From positions 1 to 59,870 of the forward strand of contig NZ_LZGS01000010.1 of NCBI RefSeq assembly GCF_001690495.1: 59,870 nucleotides of DNA, written 5' to 3'. Source of the DNA: Gilliamella sp. App4-10 (GTDB lineage Bacteria > Pseudomonadota > Gammaproteobacteria > Enterobacterales > Orbaceae). The notes under the pieces were generated by a model that did no database searches, was not told the DNA's origin, and was given only the letters and a program-made list of their open reading frames with translations. Shown here in pieces: positions 37,963-48,004 of the stretch. Every line of letters begins with the position of its first letter. Positions within the stretch are counted from its first letter, which is position 1. Both the position numbers and the translations under genes were made by a program.

Positions 37963-38985
37963 ATGATTAAAAAAATTTTTTTATATACTTTACTTACCCT
38001 GATATTCATTGTGGGTGGTTCGATCAGTATTGGTTATTATTTTTTACAACAGTTTTCTAAACAGCCAATGCAAGTCACTTCCGAAAACCAGATGTTTGTT
38101 TTGAAAAAAGGGACATCCATGCATCAGCTAGTTGCGCAAATTAAAGAAAGTCAATTAATGCAAAGTGCTTATTTACTGCCTTATTTGTGTAAACTAAATC
38201 CATCTTTAAGTTCAATTAAAGCAGGAACTTATCAGTTACATCCGCATATGACAGTTGAAGAGTTTTTGCAATTGTTGGTGTCAGGTAAAGAGAGTAATTT
38301 TTCGATCCAATTTGTTGAAGGTAAACGCGCTAAAGATTGGTTGAAAATTATTCAAAACACACCTTATATTCAGCAAACTTTAGTTGGTCAAACAGACGAA
38401 GAAATTGCTAAGTTATTAGGCATTGAAGGTTCGCTTGAAGGTTGGTTGTCGCCTAATACCTACCTTTATACTGCGGACACGTTAGATATTAGTATTTTAA
38501 AACGTGCGCATATGACAATGAAAAGTAACCTGCAAAAAATTTGGGATAATCGCGATAGTAATCTTCCCTACCAATCACCTTATGAATTATTGATTATTGC
38601 ATCAATCATTGAAAAAGAAACTGGTGTCAGTTCTGAGCGAGCGAATGTCGCTTCAGTATTTGTTAATCGTTTAAAAGCCAAAATGAAGTTACAAACAGAT
38701 CCAACAATTATTTATGGTTTAGGTGATAACTATAAAGGTATGATTAGGCGTGTTGATTTAACCGACACTCAAAATCCTTATAATACCTATGTTATTGAAG
38801 GATTACCACCAACACCAATTGCAATGCCAAGCCTTGCTTCATTAGAGGCAGCTGCACATCCGGCTAAAACTAATTATCTGTTTTTTGTTGCGAATGGAAC
38901 AGGTGGACATACCTTTTCAACCACTTATAGCAACCATCAACAAGCGGTGAATGAGTATCGACAGTTATCGAACGGTGGAAATTAG
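37963..38985 (+). CDS. mltG: Endolytic peptidoglycan transglycosylase MltG
   Basis: 340 aa. One N-terminal membrane helix (~4-26), a LysM-like part (LKKGTSMHQLVAQI) and the YceG/MltG catalytic domain with IIASIIEKETG (catalytic Glu ~217), RLKAKMKLQTDPTIIYGLG and AHPAKTNYLFFVANG. It cuts nascent glycan strands and sets their length. Co-transcribed with alr (six-base gap). In E. coli mltG sits with pabC and tmk, so this is a different context. Confidence 0.94.
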   Translation: MIKKIFLYTLLTLIFIVGGSISIGYYFLQQFSKQPMQVTSENQMFVLKKGTSMHQLVAQIKESQLMQSAYLLPYLCKLNPSLSSIKAGTYQLHPHMTVEEFLQLLVSGKESNFSIQFVEGKRAKDWLKIIQNTPYIQQTLVGQTDEEIAKLLGIEGSLEGWLSPNTYLYTADTLDISILKRAHMTMKSNLQKIWDNRDSNLPYQSPYELLIIASIIEKETGVSSERANVASVFVNRLKAKMKLQTDPTIIYGLGDNYKGMIRRVDLTDTQNPYNTYVIEGLPPTPIAMPSLASLEAAAHPAKTNYLFFVANGTGGHTFSTTYSNHQQAVNEYRQLSNGGN

Positions 38986-39002
38986 TTTTAAAAAAATTAA
39001 AT

Positions 39003-39041
39003 AAAATCAATAGCTTTCCTGATTGATTTTTATTCTTTTTT
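39003..39041 (+). terminator. Terminator after mltG
   Basis: AAAATCAAT (39003-39011) pairs with ATTGATTTT (39022-39030), ten-base loop, followed by TATTCTTTTTTTT. It begins 17 bases after the mltG stop codon. Confidence 0.8.
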
Positions 39042-39107
39042 TTGACTTTAACCATTGTTACACATTAATGTAGCGTATATTAATACGGTACATTTTATCT
39101 TGTTAAC

Positions 39108-39959
39108 TTACGATAATTCATCAAGTTGCTTAATAAGATATAGCAGATGATTAACATCTTGTTCTTGCTCTTTTAACGCTTCTTCAAAATAAGGGTGCAG
39201 AGCAAATTTGGGGAGATTACCTTTGGCATCAATGAGTGCTTGCATCCGCGGAATAAAAATCCATTGCAACCATTCGTGTGCTTGCATGGTGTCAAGTGCG
39301 AAGGGTTGTTCACTTAAAAAGGCATCAGGTTTTGGCGGTGTGATTTGCCATAAATTGATTTTTTGTAACTCTGCAATAATTTGCTCAATTTGATTGAGCA
39401 ACTTTTGTTCTTGTGATTTTTGCGCTAACAAATTTCGGTAATATTGCCAATCAAAACAAGGACCTGGATCGGTTTTTCGATCTGGGGCAATATCACTATG
39501 TCCAGTGATGTTTTTGAACGCATAATGTTGTTGTAATAATAAAGTTATGTTAGCTAATTGCTGATATTGTTGTTCGGTAAAGCTGTCGCTATCGCATCCT
39601 TCCATTTCAATACCAATTGAAAAATCGTTACAATTTTCTTGTCCTGCAAATACGGATTTCCCCGCATGCCAAGCACGTTTATCAAATGGCACAAATTGAA
39701 TCATTTCGCCATCACGTCGAATAAACAGATGACTTGACACTTCAAGTTGATAAATTGAAGCAAAGTACGGATGCTTGTTAGGATTGAGTTGACCTGTAAA
39801 TAATTGTTCAACATAAGGCCCTCCATATTGATTGGGCGGTAAGCTTATATTATGGATAACAAGTAACGAAATCGGTTTATTGGCTGGCCGTTCATTATAA
39901 AACGGTGAAACGACTTGTTTTATACCTTGTAACCAACCGTTAACAATTTTTAGGGACAT
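39108..39959 (-). CDS. ampD: AmpD amidase fused to a YqcC-like domain
   Basis: 283 aa, 100 more than E. coli AmpD (183). Residues ~1-185 are the complete zinc amidase: LLVIHNISLP (first zinc His ~36), GIEMEG, and GHSDIAPDRKTDPGPCFDW with the second zinc His and the Lys/Asp pair. This part removes the peptide from 1,6-anhydro-muropeptides in the cytosol. Residues ~188-283 match the YqcC (DUF446) domain: LDTMQAHEWLQWIFIPRMQA parallels MDTMEPLEWLQWVLIPRMHD in E. coli YqcC, and LHPYFEEAL follows. The joint is in frame without any break. The gene is divergent from ppdD, as in E. coli. Confidence 0.9.
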   Translation of the reverse strand: MSLKIVNGWLQGIKQVVSPFYNERPANKPISLLVIHNISLPPNQYGGPYVEQLFTGQLNPNKHPYFASIYQLEVSSHLFIRRDGEMIQFVPFDKRAWHAGKSVFAGQENCNDFSIGIEMEGCDSDSFTEQQYQQLANITLLLQQHYAFKNITGHSDIAPDRKTDPGPCFDWQYYRNLLAQKSQEQKLLNQIEQIIAELQKINLWQITPPKPDAFLSEQPFALDTMQAHEWLQWIFIPRMQALIDAKGNLPKFALHPYFEEALKEQEQDVNHLLYLIKQLDELS

Positions 39960-40160
39960 ATTGACTCCAACTTATCTAATAAACCGATGTATGGATTTGT
40001 TTGTTTTGCGATCTGCTTCGCGAAAATTGAGCATACAACGTAATAATGAATTGCGTAATGGATTTTTATTTCCAAATTTACTATTTCGCTATTATTCCAT
40101 TTTTTTGTTTTGCTATAAAGCTCTTGTGTTAAATCATTGACAGAAACTATCGAGGTATTT

Positions 40161-40592
40161 ATGTCTAATCAATCGGGCTTTACGTTATTTGAACTTATGA
40201 TTGCCATTATTGTGATTGCTATCTTAACGGCTATTGGTGTGCCTGCATATCAAGGATATGTTAAAAAAGCCGCACTGACTGATATGCTGCAAACCATGAC
40301 AACGTATAAAACGGCTGTCGAAATTTGTGCTGTTGAGCAAGGTAGTTTAGCCAATTGTAGCAATGGTAATAATGGGGTACCAGCAAGCCGAACGTCTAAC
40401 TATGTAACATCAATTACGGTCAATAACGGCGTGATTACCTTAGTTGGAACTAGTGCTTTAGCGGGGTTAACCACCACATTGACACCAACAATTAATGCCA
40501 CGCATGGTAATTTAGATTGGAATCGCGTTTGCACCACATCGCCAGTCGATGCCAGTTTAACCAGTGCTTGTGAAGATGTTTTTAAATTTTGA
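40161..40592 (+). CDS. ppdD: Type IV major prepilin (PpdD-like)
   Basis: 143 aa from ATG 40161 with CGAGG at 40151-40155; the frame is open eight codons upstream. The short leader MSNQSG ends before Phe7, and FTLFELMIAIIVIAILTAIG is the classic class III signal helix with Glu at mature position 5. Two Cys near the end (NRVCTTS, SACEDVF) would form the D-loop disulfide. Residues 50-110 are Thr/Asn/Gly-rich. Substrate of the PilD-type peptidase encoded three genes downstream. Confidence 0.9.
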   Translation: MSNQSGFTLFELMIAIIVIAILTAIGVPAYQGYVKKAALTDMLQTMTTYKTAVEICAVEQGSLANCSNGNNGVPASRTSNYVTSITVNNGVITLVGTSALAGLTTTLTPTINATHGNLDWNRVCTTSPVDASLTSACEDVFKF

Positions 40593-40632
40593 ACTTCATC
40601 ATTTAATCGTTAATGGATAAGGAAGCGTTATT

Positions 40633-41745
40633 ATGCAAGAAGAACAGTTAATTGAAAGTATTGATAAATTGTTGCTTGAGGCATTAGATAAGCGTGCTTC
40701 AGATATTCATTTTGAACCTTATCAACACAGTTATCGTATTCGCATGCGCATTGATGGAGTTTTGCATGATATGTTAACACCATCGCCACCTCTTGCATTA
40801 GCCAAACAGATAACAGCACGATTAAAAATCATGTCTAAGTTAAATATTGCAGAGCATCGATTGCCACAAGATGGGCAATTGGTTATTGATCGTTATGCTA
40901 TGCGTATAGCAACTTTACCCGTAATGAATGGTGAAAAAATTGTCTTAAGAGTAATGGATAATCATGAATCTGAACTAACAATAAATGATTTGGGATTAAC
41001 TGACGCTGACCTTTTAACATTTAGGCAAATTTTGGACTATCCACAAGGATTAATTTTAGTTACCGGACCCACTGGGAGTGGTAAGACAGTCACATTATAT
41101 AGCGGATTAAAACGGTTAAATAAAACCGAACGTAATATTTGTAGTGTTGAAGACCCTATTGAAATTCCCCTTGAGGGCATTAATCAAACTGCTATCAACC
41201 TTAAAGCTGGTTTGACTTTTGCGATTGTATTACGAGCCTTATTACGACAAGATCCCGATGTGATGATGATAGGTGAAATTCGCGATCGTGAAACTGCCGA
41301 AATTGCCATTCAAGCTGCGCAGACAGGACATTTAGTTCTATCAACTTTGCATACTAATTCAAGTGTCGAGGCAATAACTCGCTTAAATCAAATGGGTATT
41401 GAAAATTATCTACTTTCATCAAGTTTAAAATTAGTCATTGCCCAGCGGCTAGTACGGAAATTGTGTCCTCACTGCAAGGTGGTGGCAAGAGAACAGATTA
41501 AGTTAGACAACGAACAAGTGCCACATTATGTGGCGTCGGGCTGTCTAAGGTGTATTGGTGGATATAAAGGACGGGTTGGATTATACGAACTTTTAGTCAT
41601 TACGCCTGACATGCAAAAGCAAATATTAGCTAATCAAGTTGTTTTGCCGGCGAATATGACTTCGTTAAAAATGGCTGGGCAAAAATTAGTTAAACAGGGC
41701 ATGACAACACTAGCTGAATTAAACCGTGTATTAGGTGATACGTAA
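40633..41745 (+). CDS. hofB: Type IV pilus assembly ATPase, PilB/GspE family (HofB), short form
   Basis: 370 aa; E. coli HofB is 461 aa and PilB proteins longer still. The missing part is the N-terminal MshEN-type domain. Walker A GPTGSGKT is at 145-152, the Asp box VEDPIE follows, Walker B DPDVMMIGEIRD is at ~206-217, and a four-Cys zinc site is at C278/C281 and C304/C307. It starts at the family's ASDIHFEP region. AAGGAAG lies before ATG 40633. It powers pilin polymerisation at the inner membrane. hofC starts in its stop codon (TAATG). Confidence 0.92.
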   Translation: MQEEQLIESIDKLLLEALDKRASDIHFEPYQHSYRIRMRIDGVLHDMLTPSPPLALAKQITARLKIMSKLNIAEHRLPQDGQLVIDRYAMRIATLPVMNGEKIVLRVMDNHESELTINDLGLTDADLLTFRQILDYPQGLILVTGPTGSGKTVTLYSGLKRLNKTERNICSVEDPIEIPLEGINQTAINLKAGLTFAIVLRALLRQDPDVMMIGEIRDRETAEIAIQAAQTGHLVLSTLHTNSSVEAITRLNQMGIENYLLSSSLKLVIAQRLVRKLCPHCKVVAREQIKLDNEQVPHYVASGCLRCIGGYKGRVGLYELLVITPDMQKQILANQVVLPANMTSLKMAGQKLVKQGMTTLAELNRVLGDT

Positions 41746-42920
41746 TGAAAAGGCTTTATTATTGGTATGATTTAGATTTTAACCAGCACAAAATCATCGC
41801 TAAATCGTCACAAGCTGTTAAACGGCAGTTATTGTTGCAAGGTAAAATCGCCATTAAAATTAAAGCAGGCAATATTATTACCGCACACAGTTTTAATCGT
41901 GCCGATCTGCTGATTATTACTAAACAATTAGCGACCATGTTAAAGGCGGGGTTATCCATCATTGATACATTACAGTTGCTTGCCCAAGAACAAACTAAAC
42001 CGCACTGGCAATATCTGCTACTTGATATTAAACAGCAAATTGCTAAAGGTGAGTTTTTATCTCAAGTATTACAGCAACATCACTCGGTGTTTTCTGCGCT
42101 ATATTGCGAAATTATTGCAACCGGAGAGCTAACAGGGCAACTTGATGAAAGTTTTGCGCAGTTAGGGTTATTACTTGAAAAATCAATTAATTTACAAAAA
42201 AATCTAAGAAAAGCGATGCGTTATCCGCTGTTTTTATTATCTGTAGCGATGCTTGTTAGTTTAGTGATGTTGTTATTTGTTTTGCCAAAATTTTCGGATA
42301 TTTATCAGGATTTCGATGCCGAGTTGCCGGCTTTCACAAAATCGGTTATCGAATTTTCTAACTATTTACAACAAAGTTGGTTAATTTGGTGCACGGTATT
42401 TTTTATCAGCTATTTTGGTTATCAACGCTATTTTAAAGTGCGCTACCGTCGTGAGATTGAAGTGATAGTAATTAAAATTCCCTTTATGGGTAAAGTGATT
42501 CAAACCAGTTGCCTAACCCAAATTTTTCAAACCATTGCAATTACCCAAAAAGCAGGCATACCGTTATTAACAGGTTTAGTCGCAGCCGGTAATACTACTT
42601 ATTACAGTCTTTATCGTGATAGTATTTCACAAATTATTGCTGGTATTGAGCAAGGCCATTCATTTAGTCATGTACTGCATCAACAATTACACTTTCCTAA
42701 TTTATGTTCGCAATTAATTCATGTGGGTGAACAGTCGGGCACGTTAGATTTAATGCTTGATAAACTAGCCATCTATTATCAAGAACAAAATCAGACCTTA
42801 ACTGATAATTTATCGCAAGCTTTTGAACCATTATTAATGCTAGTGTTAGCCTTGATTATTGGCAGTTTAATTGTGGCGATGTATTTACCTATTTTTCAAA
42901 TGGGCGAGGTGATTCACTAA
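41745..42920 (+). CDS. hofC: Type IV pilus inner-membrane platform protein (PilC/GspF family, HofC)
   Basis: 391 aa. Two T2SSF repeats: FNRADLLIITKQLATMLKAG (~residues 50-69) and the later CLTQIFQTIAITQKAGIPLL (~250-269). Three membrane helices are at ~160-185, ~210-225 and ~365-385. It links the ATPase to the pilus base. Overlaps hofB and pilD by one base each, so the three are a tightly coupled operon. Confidence 0.92.
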   Translation: MKRLYYWYDLDFNQHKIIAKSSQAVKRQLLLQGKIAIKIKAGNIITAHSFNRADLLIITKQLATMLKAGLSIIDTLQLLAQEQTKPHWQYLLLDIKQQIAKGEFLSQVLQQHHSVFSALYCEIIATGELTGQLDESFAQLGLLLEKSINLQKNLRKAMRYPLFLLSVAMLVSLVMLLFVLPKFSDIYQDFDAELPAFTKSVIEFSNYLQQSWLIWCTVFFISYFGYQRYFKVRYRREIEVIVIKIPFMGKVIQTSCLTQIFQTIAITQKAGIPLLTGLVAAGNTTYYSLYRDSISQIIAGIEQGHSFSHVLHQQLHFPNLCSQLIHVGEQSGTLDLMLDKLAIYYQEQNQTLTDNLSQAFEPLLMLVLALIIGSLIVAMYLPIFQMGEVIH

Positions 42921-43681
42921 TGCTAATGTTTATAATCATCTGTTTGGGGCTTTGCATGGGTAGTTTTGTTTATGTTGCTTATTGTCGGTATTTGCCATCA
43001 ATGTCCACATTTCAGTACTTATGTTGTATTAGCATTCAGCGATCCGCTTGTCCACATTGTCATAATAAACTCAAATTTTGGCAATTGTTGCCAGTTGTTT
43101 CTTGGTTTATCTTAAAAAGTCGTTGTTATAACTGCAATGCCAAGATTTCGTTACACTATGTTAGTGTTGAATTATTCGTCGCTGGTTTATTTGCTATTAT
43201 CTATTTTGATAAAGGCATGCATATTCAAAGTTACATCTTAATGCTTCTTGGCTGCTATTTTTTGCTTTTGGCTTTTATTGATTTTAAATACTATTTATTA
43301 CCTGATATGTTTACGCAACCATTGATGTGGGTAGGTATTATGCTCGCCTATTTTAAGATAACAAACATTGAATTAACCGATGTTTTGCTAGGTATTTTCT
43401 GGGGGTATTTATTATTAAAACTACCTGCCACTTTATTTTATTTAATATTTAAAAAAGAGGGATTAGGTGGCGGGGATATTAAATTACTGGCCGCATTAGG
43501 AGCTTGGCTACCTTATACATTATTACCCCTGTTATTGCTTTTTGCTTCATTACTCGGGATTATATATTATCTTTTTTTGCGATATGCACTTAATCAAAAC
43601 ATTACAAAAATTATTCCTTTTGGTCCTTTTTTATTAATATCGGGTTATACGATCTATTATTGTACTAACAATTGTTGTTAA
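42920..43681 (+). CDS. pilD: Prepilin peptidase (PilD/HofD type)
   Basis: 253 aa, multi-pass membrane protein. The N-terminal cytoplasmic zinc motif is complete: Cys44, Cys47, Cys69 and Cys72 (CPHC, CYNC). The two catalytic aspartates are present: Asp121 (AFIDFKYYLLPD) and Asp185 (GGGDIKLLAALG). It cleaves the prepilin leader and usually N-methylates the new Phe. The first helix motif is GLCMGSFVYVAYCR; most members have GSFLNVVIYR there. Last gene of ppdD-hofB-hofC-pilD. Confidence 0.92.
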   Translation: MLMFIIICLGLCMGSFVYVAYCRYLPSMSTFQYLCCISIQRSACPHCHNKLKFWQLLPVVSWFILKSRCYNCNAKISLHYVSVELFVAGLFAIIYFDKGMHIQSYILMLLGCYFLLLAFIDFKYYLLPDMFTQPLMWVGIMLAYFKITNIELTDVLLGIFWGYLLLKLPATLFYLIFKKEGLGGGDIKLLAALGAWLPYTLLPLLLLFASLLGIIYYLFLRYALNQNITKIIPFGPFLLISGYTIYYCTNNCC

Positions 43682-43897
43682 AAAACTACAGGAAATCTTG
43701 CGTTTCAGTCAATGTTTATTAATCAATAATGTGTTAAAAGTGCATAAAGTAATTATTCTGTTCAATCTATGTAACATATAACCAAAATTGATATCCATAG
43801 TAAAAATAGTTATTTTTATTAAAGTGAAAATCGCGTTATAGTGCTAGCTAAATCAGCGTGTTATGCTGTAAATCAGTCACTAATTAAGGAATCATTT

Positions 43898-45055
43898 ATG
43901 ATATCAAGTAGTATTAATCAACTAAAAAGTGAAATGATCGCGTGGCGCCATCATATTCATGCTCATCCCGAAACCGCTTTCGAAGAAGTTAACACCACCA
44001 AATTTATCATCGAAAAACTGCAATCATTTGGTATTACCGAGTTATATACTGATTTTGCACCAACGGGCGTTGTTGGCATTATTAAAGGTAATCAAGAAGG
44101 GCGATGGATTGCGCTTAGGGCTGATATTGATGCATTAGATATTATCGAAGAAAATAATATCGATTATTGCTCAACCATGCATGGTAAAATGCATGCATGT
44201 GGGCATGATGGACATACTGCTATGTTGCTCGGCACGGCTAAGTATTTGAGCGAAAACCGTGATTTTGCGGGCACTGTTGTGGTTATTTTTCAACCGGCTG
44301 AAGAAAATGAGGGTGGGGCACGCGTTATGGTTGAAAATGGTTTATTTGAGCGATTTCCAATTGAAGCGGTGTATGGCATTCATAATCAGCCGAATATGGA
44401 ATTAAATCATTTTTATATTAACCATGGCCCCATGATGGCTTCGTATGATGTTTTTGAAATCAAAATAACGGGTGTTGGTGCTCATGCAGCTGCTCCTCAT
44501 TTGGGCAAAGATACGATACTAACTGCCACACAAATCGTTAATGGTTTACAAAGCATTGTCAGCCGTAATGCCGATCCTTTAAGTTCGTTGGTCGTTAGCG
44601 TAACGCAAATTCACAGCGGTGATACTTGGAATGTATTACCGCAAGAAGCAGTGATTCGAGGCACGGTTAGAACATTTAGCGCCCAAGTGCAAGATATGGC
44701 TGAAAGTCGCATTAAACAAATATCAACAGGTATTGCTACAACATTTGAAGCCAAGGCTGAAGTGGATTATCAACGCCGTTACCCTGCGACGATTAATTAC
44801 GCTAAACAAGCCGATATTGCTATCACTGCGGCTAAAAAAATCGTCGGGCAAGATAACGTAATTATTGATCCTCTTCCTTCAATGGGATCAGAAGATTTTG
44901 CTTTTATGCTGCAAAAAATACCGGGTGTGTACGTTTGGCTAGGCGCAGGTAAAGGTGCCAACTTACATCATCCAGCCTTTAACTTCAATGATGAAGTGTT
45001 AACAACTGGCGTAAGCTATTTTATTGAAATTGTTAACCAAGAACTTGCGAACTAA
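43898..45055 (+). CDS. M20 family amidohydrolase / aminoacylase
   Basis: 385 aa from ATG 43898 with AAGGA at 43886-43890; the frame is open 19 codons upstream. Metal-site motifs of the hippurate-hydrolase subgroup: WRHHIHAHPE, HACGHDGHT (Cys101, His103), QPAEENEGGARVM, and the late SMGSEDFAFM. Members remove acyl groups from amino acids (N-acetyl-diaminopimelate, hippurate, indole-acetyl-amino acids); the substrate cannot be told here. The gene stands alone. Confidence 0.9.
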   Translation: MISSSINQLKSEMIAWRHHIHAHPETAFEEVNTTKFIIEKLQSFGITELYTDFAPTGVVGIIKGNQEGRWIALRADIDALDIIEENNIDYCSTMHGKMHACGHDGHTAMLLGTAKYLSENRDFAGTVVVIFQPAEENEGGARVMVENGLFERFPIEAVYGIHNQPNMELNHFYINHGPMMASYDVFEIKITGVGAHAAAPHLGKDTILTATQIVNGLQSIVSRNADPLSSLVVSVTQIHSGDTWNVLPQEAVIRGTVRTFSAQVQDMAESRIKQISTGIATTFEAKAEVDYQRRYPATINYAKQADIAITAAKKIVGQDNVIIDPLPSMGSEDFAFMLQKIPGVYVWLGAGKGANLHHPAFNFNDEVLTTGVSYFIEIVNQELAN

Positions 45056-45078
45056 GCTAAAACGATAGGCACAAAGAC

Positions 45079-45108
45079 GGCTGGAATAAACGTGATGCTA
45101 TTCCAGCC
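45079..45108. terminator. Hairpin between convergent amidohydrolase and ygfZ
   Basis: GGCTGGAATA (45079-45088) pairs perfectly with TATTCCAGCC (45099-45108), ten-base loop. T content after it is modest on both strands, but its position between two convergent gene ends fits a shared terminator. Confidence 0.7.
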
Positions 45109-45125
45109 TGTTGGTCAAAAAATAA

Positions 45126-46001
45126 TTAAAACGTCATTCGGCTGTTATCGTTTCCAAAAACTCTAAATGGGGTATTTAAATCAATTCCATTATTAAGTAC
45201 GACTTGGACACAAACACCATCTTTTTCATCCAGTTTTGCTGCAGCTAATACAAGTCCACCTTCTCGCCAACCACCGGCAAGTTTGTATTCAAGCGTACTA
45301 CCAATTTTAGGAAGGACGTCACTGGTACCTTTTATTACATACATTCCGCGAGTGTTAGCACCACGAAATTGTGCTCTAGCGACCATTTCTTGACCACAGT
45401 AACAGCCTTTTTCAAAGCTGATTGCATCATAAGATTGTAAATTGCAGGCTTGTGGTAATAAAATGGCCATGTTGTTATCATCAATAATGGGATAACCTGC
45501 TTGCAAATCAAGTTTTAACCACTCACTGCATGGATTTAAATCCTCCGAAATAGGTTCTGGTGTGACCATAATAACGCGCATTTCCGGTAAAGGTACTTTG
45601 ATATAGGTGATATTATTTTCAGTAAAACAGCTTGTATCACTTAATTTTGCAGTAACTGCCGCAGGAATTGCATCACCGACCAAACCGATAATATTTAAAT
45701 CTTGGACTGGTTCGATAGTCACTTTAGAAAAAACAGCGTATTTTTCGAGTTCGGCAATCTGTTTTTTTACAACACTTTTACGCTCGATATAGTAAATATC
45801 GTTACCGCGTTGAAATAATAATAAAGTGCTCCACATTCTGCCTTTATTGTCACAATGAGCGGCATAGAGCGTGGATTGTTCTGAAAGTCGGTTAATGTCG
45901 TTGGTTATTTGACCTTGCAGAAAAACACGGTTATCGTCGCCAGAGACTTTAACTAATTGCCAGTCAGCAAGAGAGGTTGGTTTAGAAGAAATATTGCTCA
46001 T
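45126..46001 (-). CDS. ygfZ: tRNA-modifying / folate-binding protein YgfZ
   Basis: 291 aa. The family signature K-G-C-Y-x-G-Q-E is present (FEKGCYCGQEMVARAQ, ~194-209), with QGQITNDINRL near the N-terminus. YgfZ belongs to the aminomethyltransferase fold, binds tetrahydrofolate and supports iron-sulfur enzymes such as MiaB. The signature Cys is intact, and the usual Thr/Ile next to it is Cys here (CYCG). Monocistronic on the minus strand, divergent from ilvI. Confidence 0.93.
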   Translation of the reverse strand: MSNISSKPTSLADWQLVKVSGDDNRVFLQGQITNDINRLSEQSTLYAAHCDNKGRMWSTLLLFQRGNDIYYIERKSVVKKQIAELEKYAVFSKVTIEPVQDLNIIGLVGDAIPAAVTAKLSDTSCFTENNITYIKVPLPEMRVIMVTPEPISEDLNPCSEWLKLDLQAGYPIIDDNNMAILLPQACNLQSYDAISFEKGCYCGQEMVARAQFRGANTRGMYVIKGTSDVLPKIGSTLEYKLAGGWREGGLVLAAAKLDEKDGVCVQVVLNNGIDLNTPFRVFGNDNSRMTF

Positions 46002-46285
46002 ATTTGTACCTTTGGGTAATGAAGAATCCTAGCACCATTATGGCTAGAAATACTTAACTTCTGAGTTTATATAAAAAATAAAAAAATAACAATAAAATCA
46101 ATTAGCAATATTTAAATAAAATTGATAGATTACAGATATTATTCATAATATTCTAAAAATTATTTTTGTTGATGAACAATTTTTTAAGTAATGCGCTTAG
46201 CTAATTGACTTTAATTGATTTTATTTATCAGTTGATGCAAAATGAATCACTAAATGACTAATTAGTTACATTGGAGGCAACAACC

Positions 46286-48004
46286 ATGGCAAAACTGTCA
46301 GGCGCAGAAATGGTGATTCAATCTTTGATTGACCAAGGAGTAAAACAGATATTTGGTTATCCAGGTGGTAGTGTTCTTGATATTTATGATGCCATTCACA
46401 CATTAGGCGGCATTGAGCATATTTTAGTTCGTCATGAACAGGCTGCCGTACATATGGCTGATGGTTACGCCAGAGCAACAGGCGATGTTGGTGTAGTTTT
46501 AGTAACTTCAGGCCCTGGAGCGACCAACACGATTACCGGCATTGCAACAGCTTATATGGACTCGGTACCACTGGTTATATTGTCTGGACAAGTTGCCAGT
46601 AATCTCATTGGTAACGATGCATTCCAAGAATGTGATATGATCGGAATTTCTCGTCCAATTGTTAAACACAGTTTTTTAGTTAAAAACAGTAAAGATATTC
46701 CAGATACCATCAAAAAAGCGTTTTATATCGCCTCGACCGGTAGGCCGGGACCAGTGGTGATTGATTTGCCAAAAGATATTGTCAATCCTGCGAACAAATA
46801 TAATTATCACTACCCAAATTCTGTTTTCATGCGTTCTTATAATCCAACTATTCAAGGTCATAAAAAACAGATCAAAAAAGCCTTAACCACGCTACTATCC
46901 GCTAAAAAACCGGTGCTGTTTATAGGTGGTGGAGCTATTGCAGCTGATGCTAGTAGCGAAATTAAAACACTTGCAGAAAAACTCAATATACCAGTTGCTT
47001 CAACGTTAATGGGCATTAGCGCCTTTCCGGGGACCGATAAACATTACCTTGGCATGATTGGTATGCATGGGGTTTATGAAGCCAATATGGCTATGCATAA
47101 TGCTGATGTGATTTTTGCAATCGGTGTCCGATTTGATGATCGAACCACCAACAATGTTGAAAAATATTGCCCAAAAGCCAAAATCATTCATGTGGATATC
47201 GATCCAACTTCGATTTCTAAAACTGTTGTGGCTTCAATTCCAGTGGTGGGCGATGCCAAAGTTGTTCTTGAAACCCTGTTGTCAATGTTAGATGAATCCA
47301 CTGCCGAACGTGATCTCGATGCGCAGATCGATTGGTGGAAACAGATCGAACACTGGCGAGCACGTCATTGCTTAGCTTATAACCATGAAGGGCAAAGCAT
47401 CAAACCACAAGAAGCAATCGAAGTATTATACAAATTGACCAAAGGGGATGCCTTTGTGGCAACCGATGTGGGGCAACATCAAATGTTCACGGCACTTTAT
47501 TACCCATTTGACAAACCGCGCCACTTTATTACCTCGGGTGGACTTGGCACCATGGGGTTTGGCTTACCAGCAGCGCTTGGGGTTAAATTGGCATTTCCTA
47601 AAAAAACCGTTGTGTGCATAACTGGCGATGGCAGTATTCAAATGAATATTCAAGAGTTATCAACCGCATTGCAATATGGTTTACCTGTACTAGTGCTAAA
47701 TTTAAATAACCGTTTTTTAGGCATGGTTAAGCAGTGGCAAGATATGATTTATGCTGGTCGGCATTCTAGCTCTTATATGGAATCTTTACCTGATTTTGCC
47801 AAAATTGCAGAAGCTTATGGCCATGTTGGAATAGTTATAACCAAGCGTGAAGAACTTGAATCAAAACTGAAACAAGCATTAGCCATTAAAAATCGTTTGG
47901 TTTTTGTTGATGTCATGACCGATGCAACTGAACATGTGTACCCAATGCAAGTGCGAGGAGGCGCAATGAACGAAATGTGGCTTAGTAAAACGGAGAGAAC
48001 CTAA
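46286..48004 (+). CDS. ilvI: Acetolactate synthase III large subunit
   Basis: 572 aa from ATG 46286 with GGAGG at 46273-46277; an in-frame TTG at 46271 lies before that site. Thiamine-diphosphate enzyme motifs: [13 protein letters not shown], the catalytic Glu in [16 protein letters not shown], and [19 protein letters not shown] with the distal Asn (LNLNN). The match to E. coli IlvI is high ([18 protein letters not shown], ending MWLSKTERT). First step of branched-chain amino-acid synthesis. The 284 bases upstream show no leader peptide or attenuator that I can recognise; E. coli ilvIH is Lrp-controlled. Confidence 0.96.
   Translation: MAKLSGAEMVIQSLIDQGVKQIFGYPGGSVLDIYDAIHTLGGIEHILVRHEQAAVHMADGYARATGDVGVVLVTSGPGATNTITGIATAYMDSVPLVILSGQVASNLIGNDAFQECDMIGISRPIVKHSFLVKNSKDIPDTIKKAFYIASTGRPGPVVIDLPKDIVNPANKYNYHYPNSVFMRSYNPTIQGHKKQIKKALTTLLSAKKPVLFIGGGAIAADASSEIKTLAEKLNIPVASTLMGISAFPGTDKHYLGMIGMHGVYEANMAMHNADVIFAIGVRFDDRTTNNVEKYCPKAKIIHVDIDPTSISKTVVASIPVVGDAKVVLETLLSMLDESTAERDLDAQIDWWKQIEHWRARHCLAYNHEGQSIKPQEAIEVLYKLTKGDAFVATDVGQHQMFTALYYPFDKPRHFITSGGLGTMGFGLPAALGVKLAFPKKTVVCITGDGSIQMNIQELSTALQYGLPVLVLNLNNRFLGMVKQWQDMIYAGRHSSSYMESLPDFAKIAEAYGHVGIVITKREELESKLKQALAIKNRLVFVDVMTDATEHVYPMQVRGGAMNEMWLSKTERT

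Noticed and set aside
46002-46285. Leader peptide and attenuator before ilvI
   Set aside because: No short frame rich in Leu, Ile or Val codons followed by a terminator was found. E. coli ilvIH also lacks attenuation.
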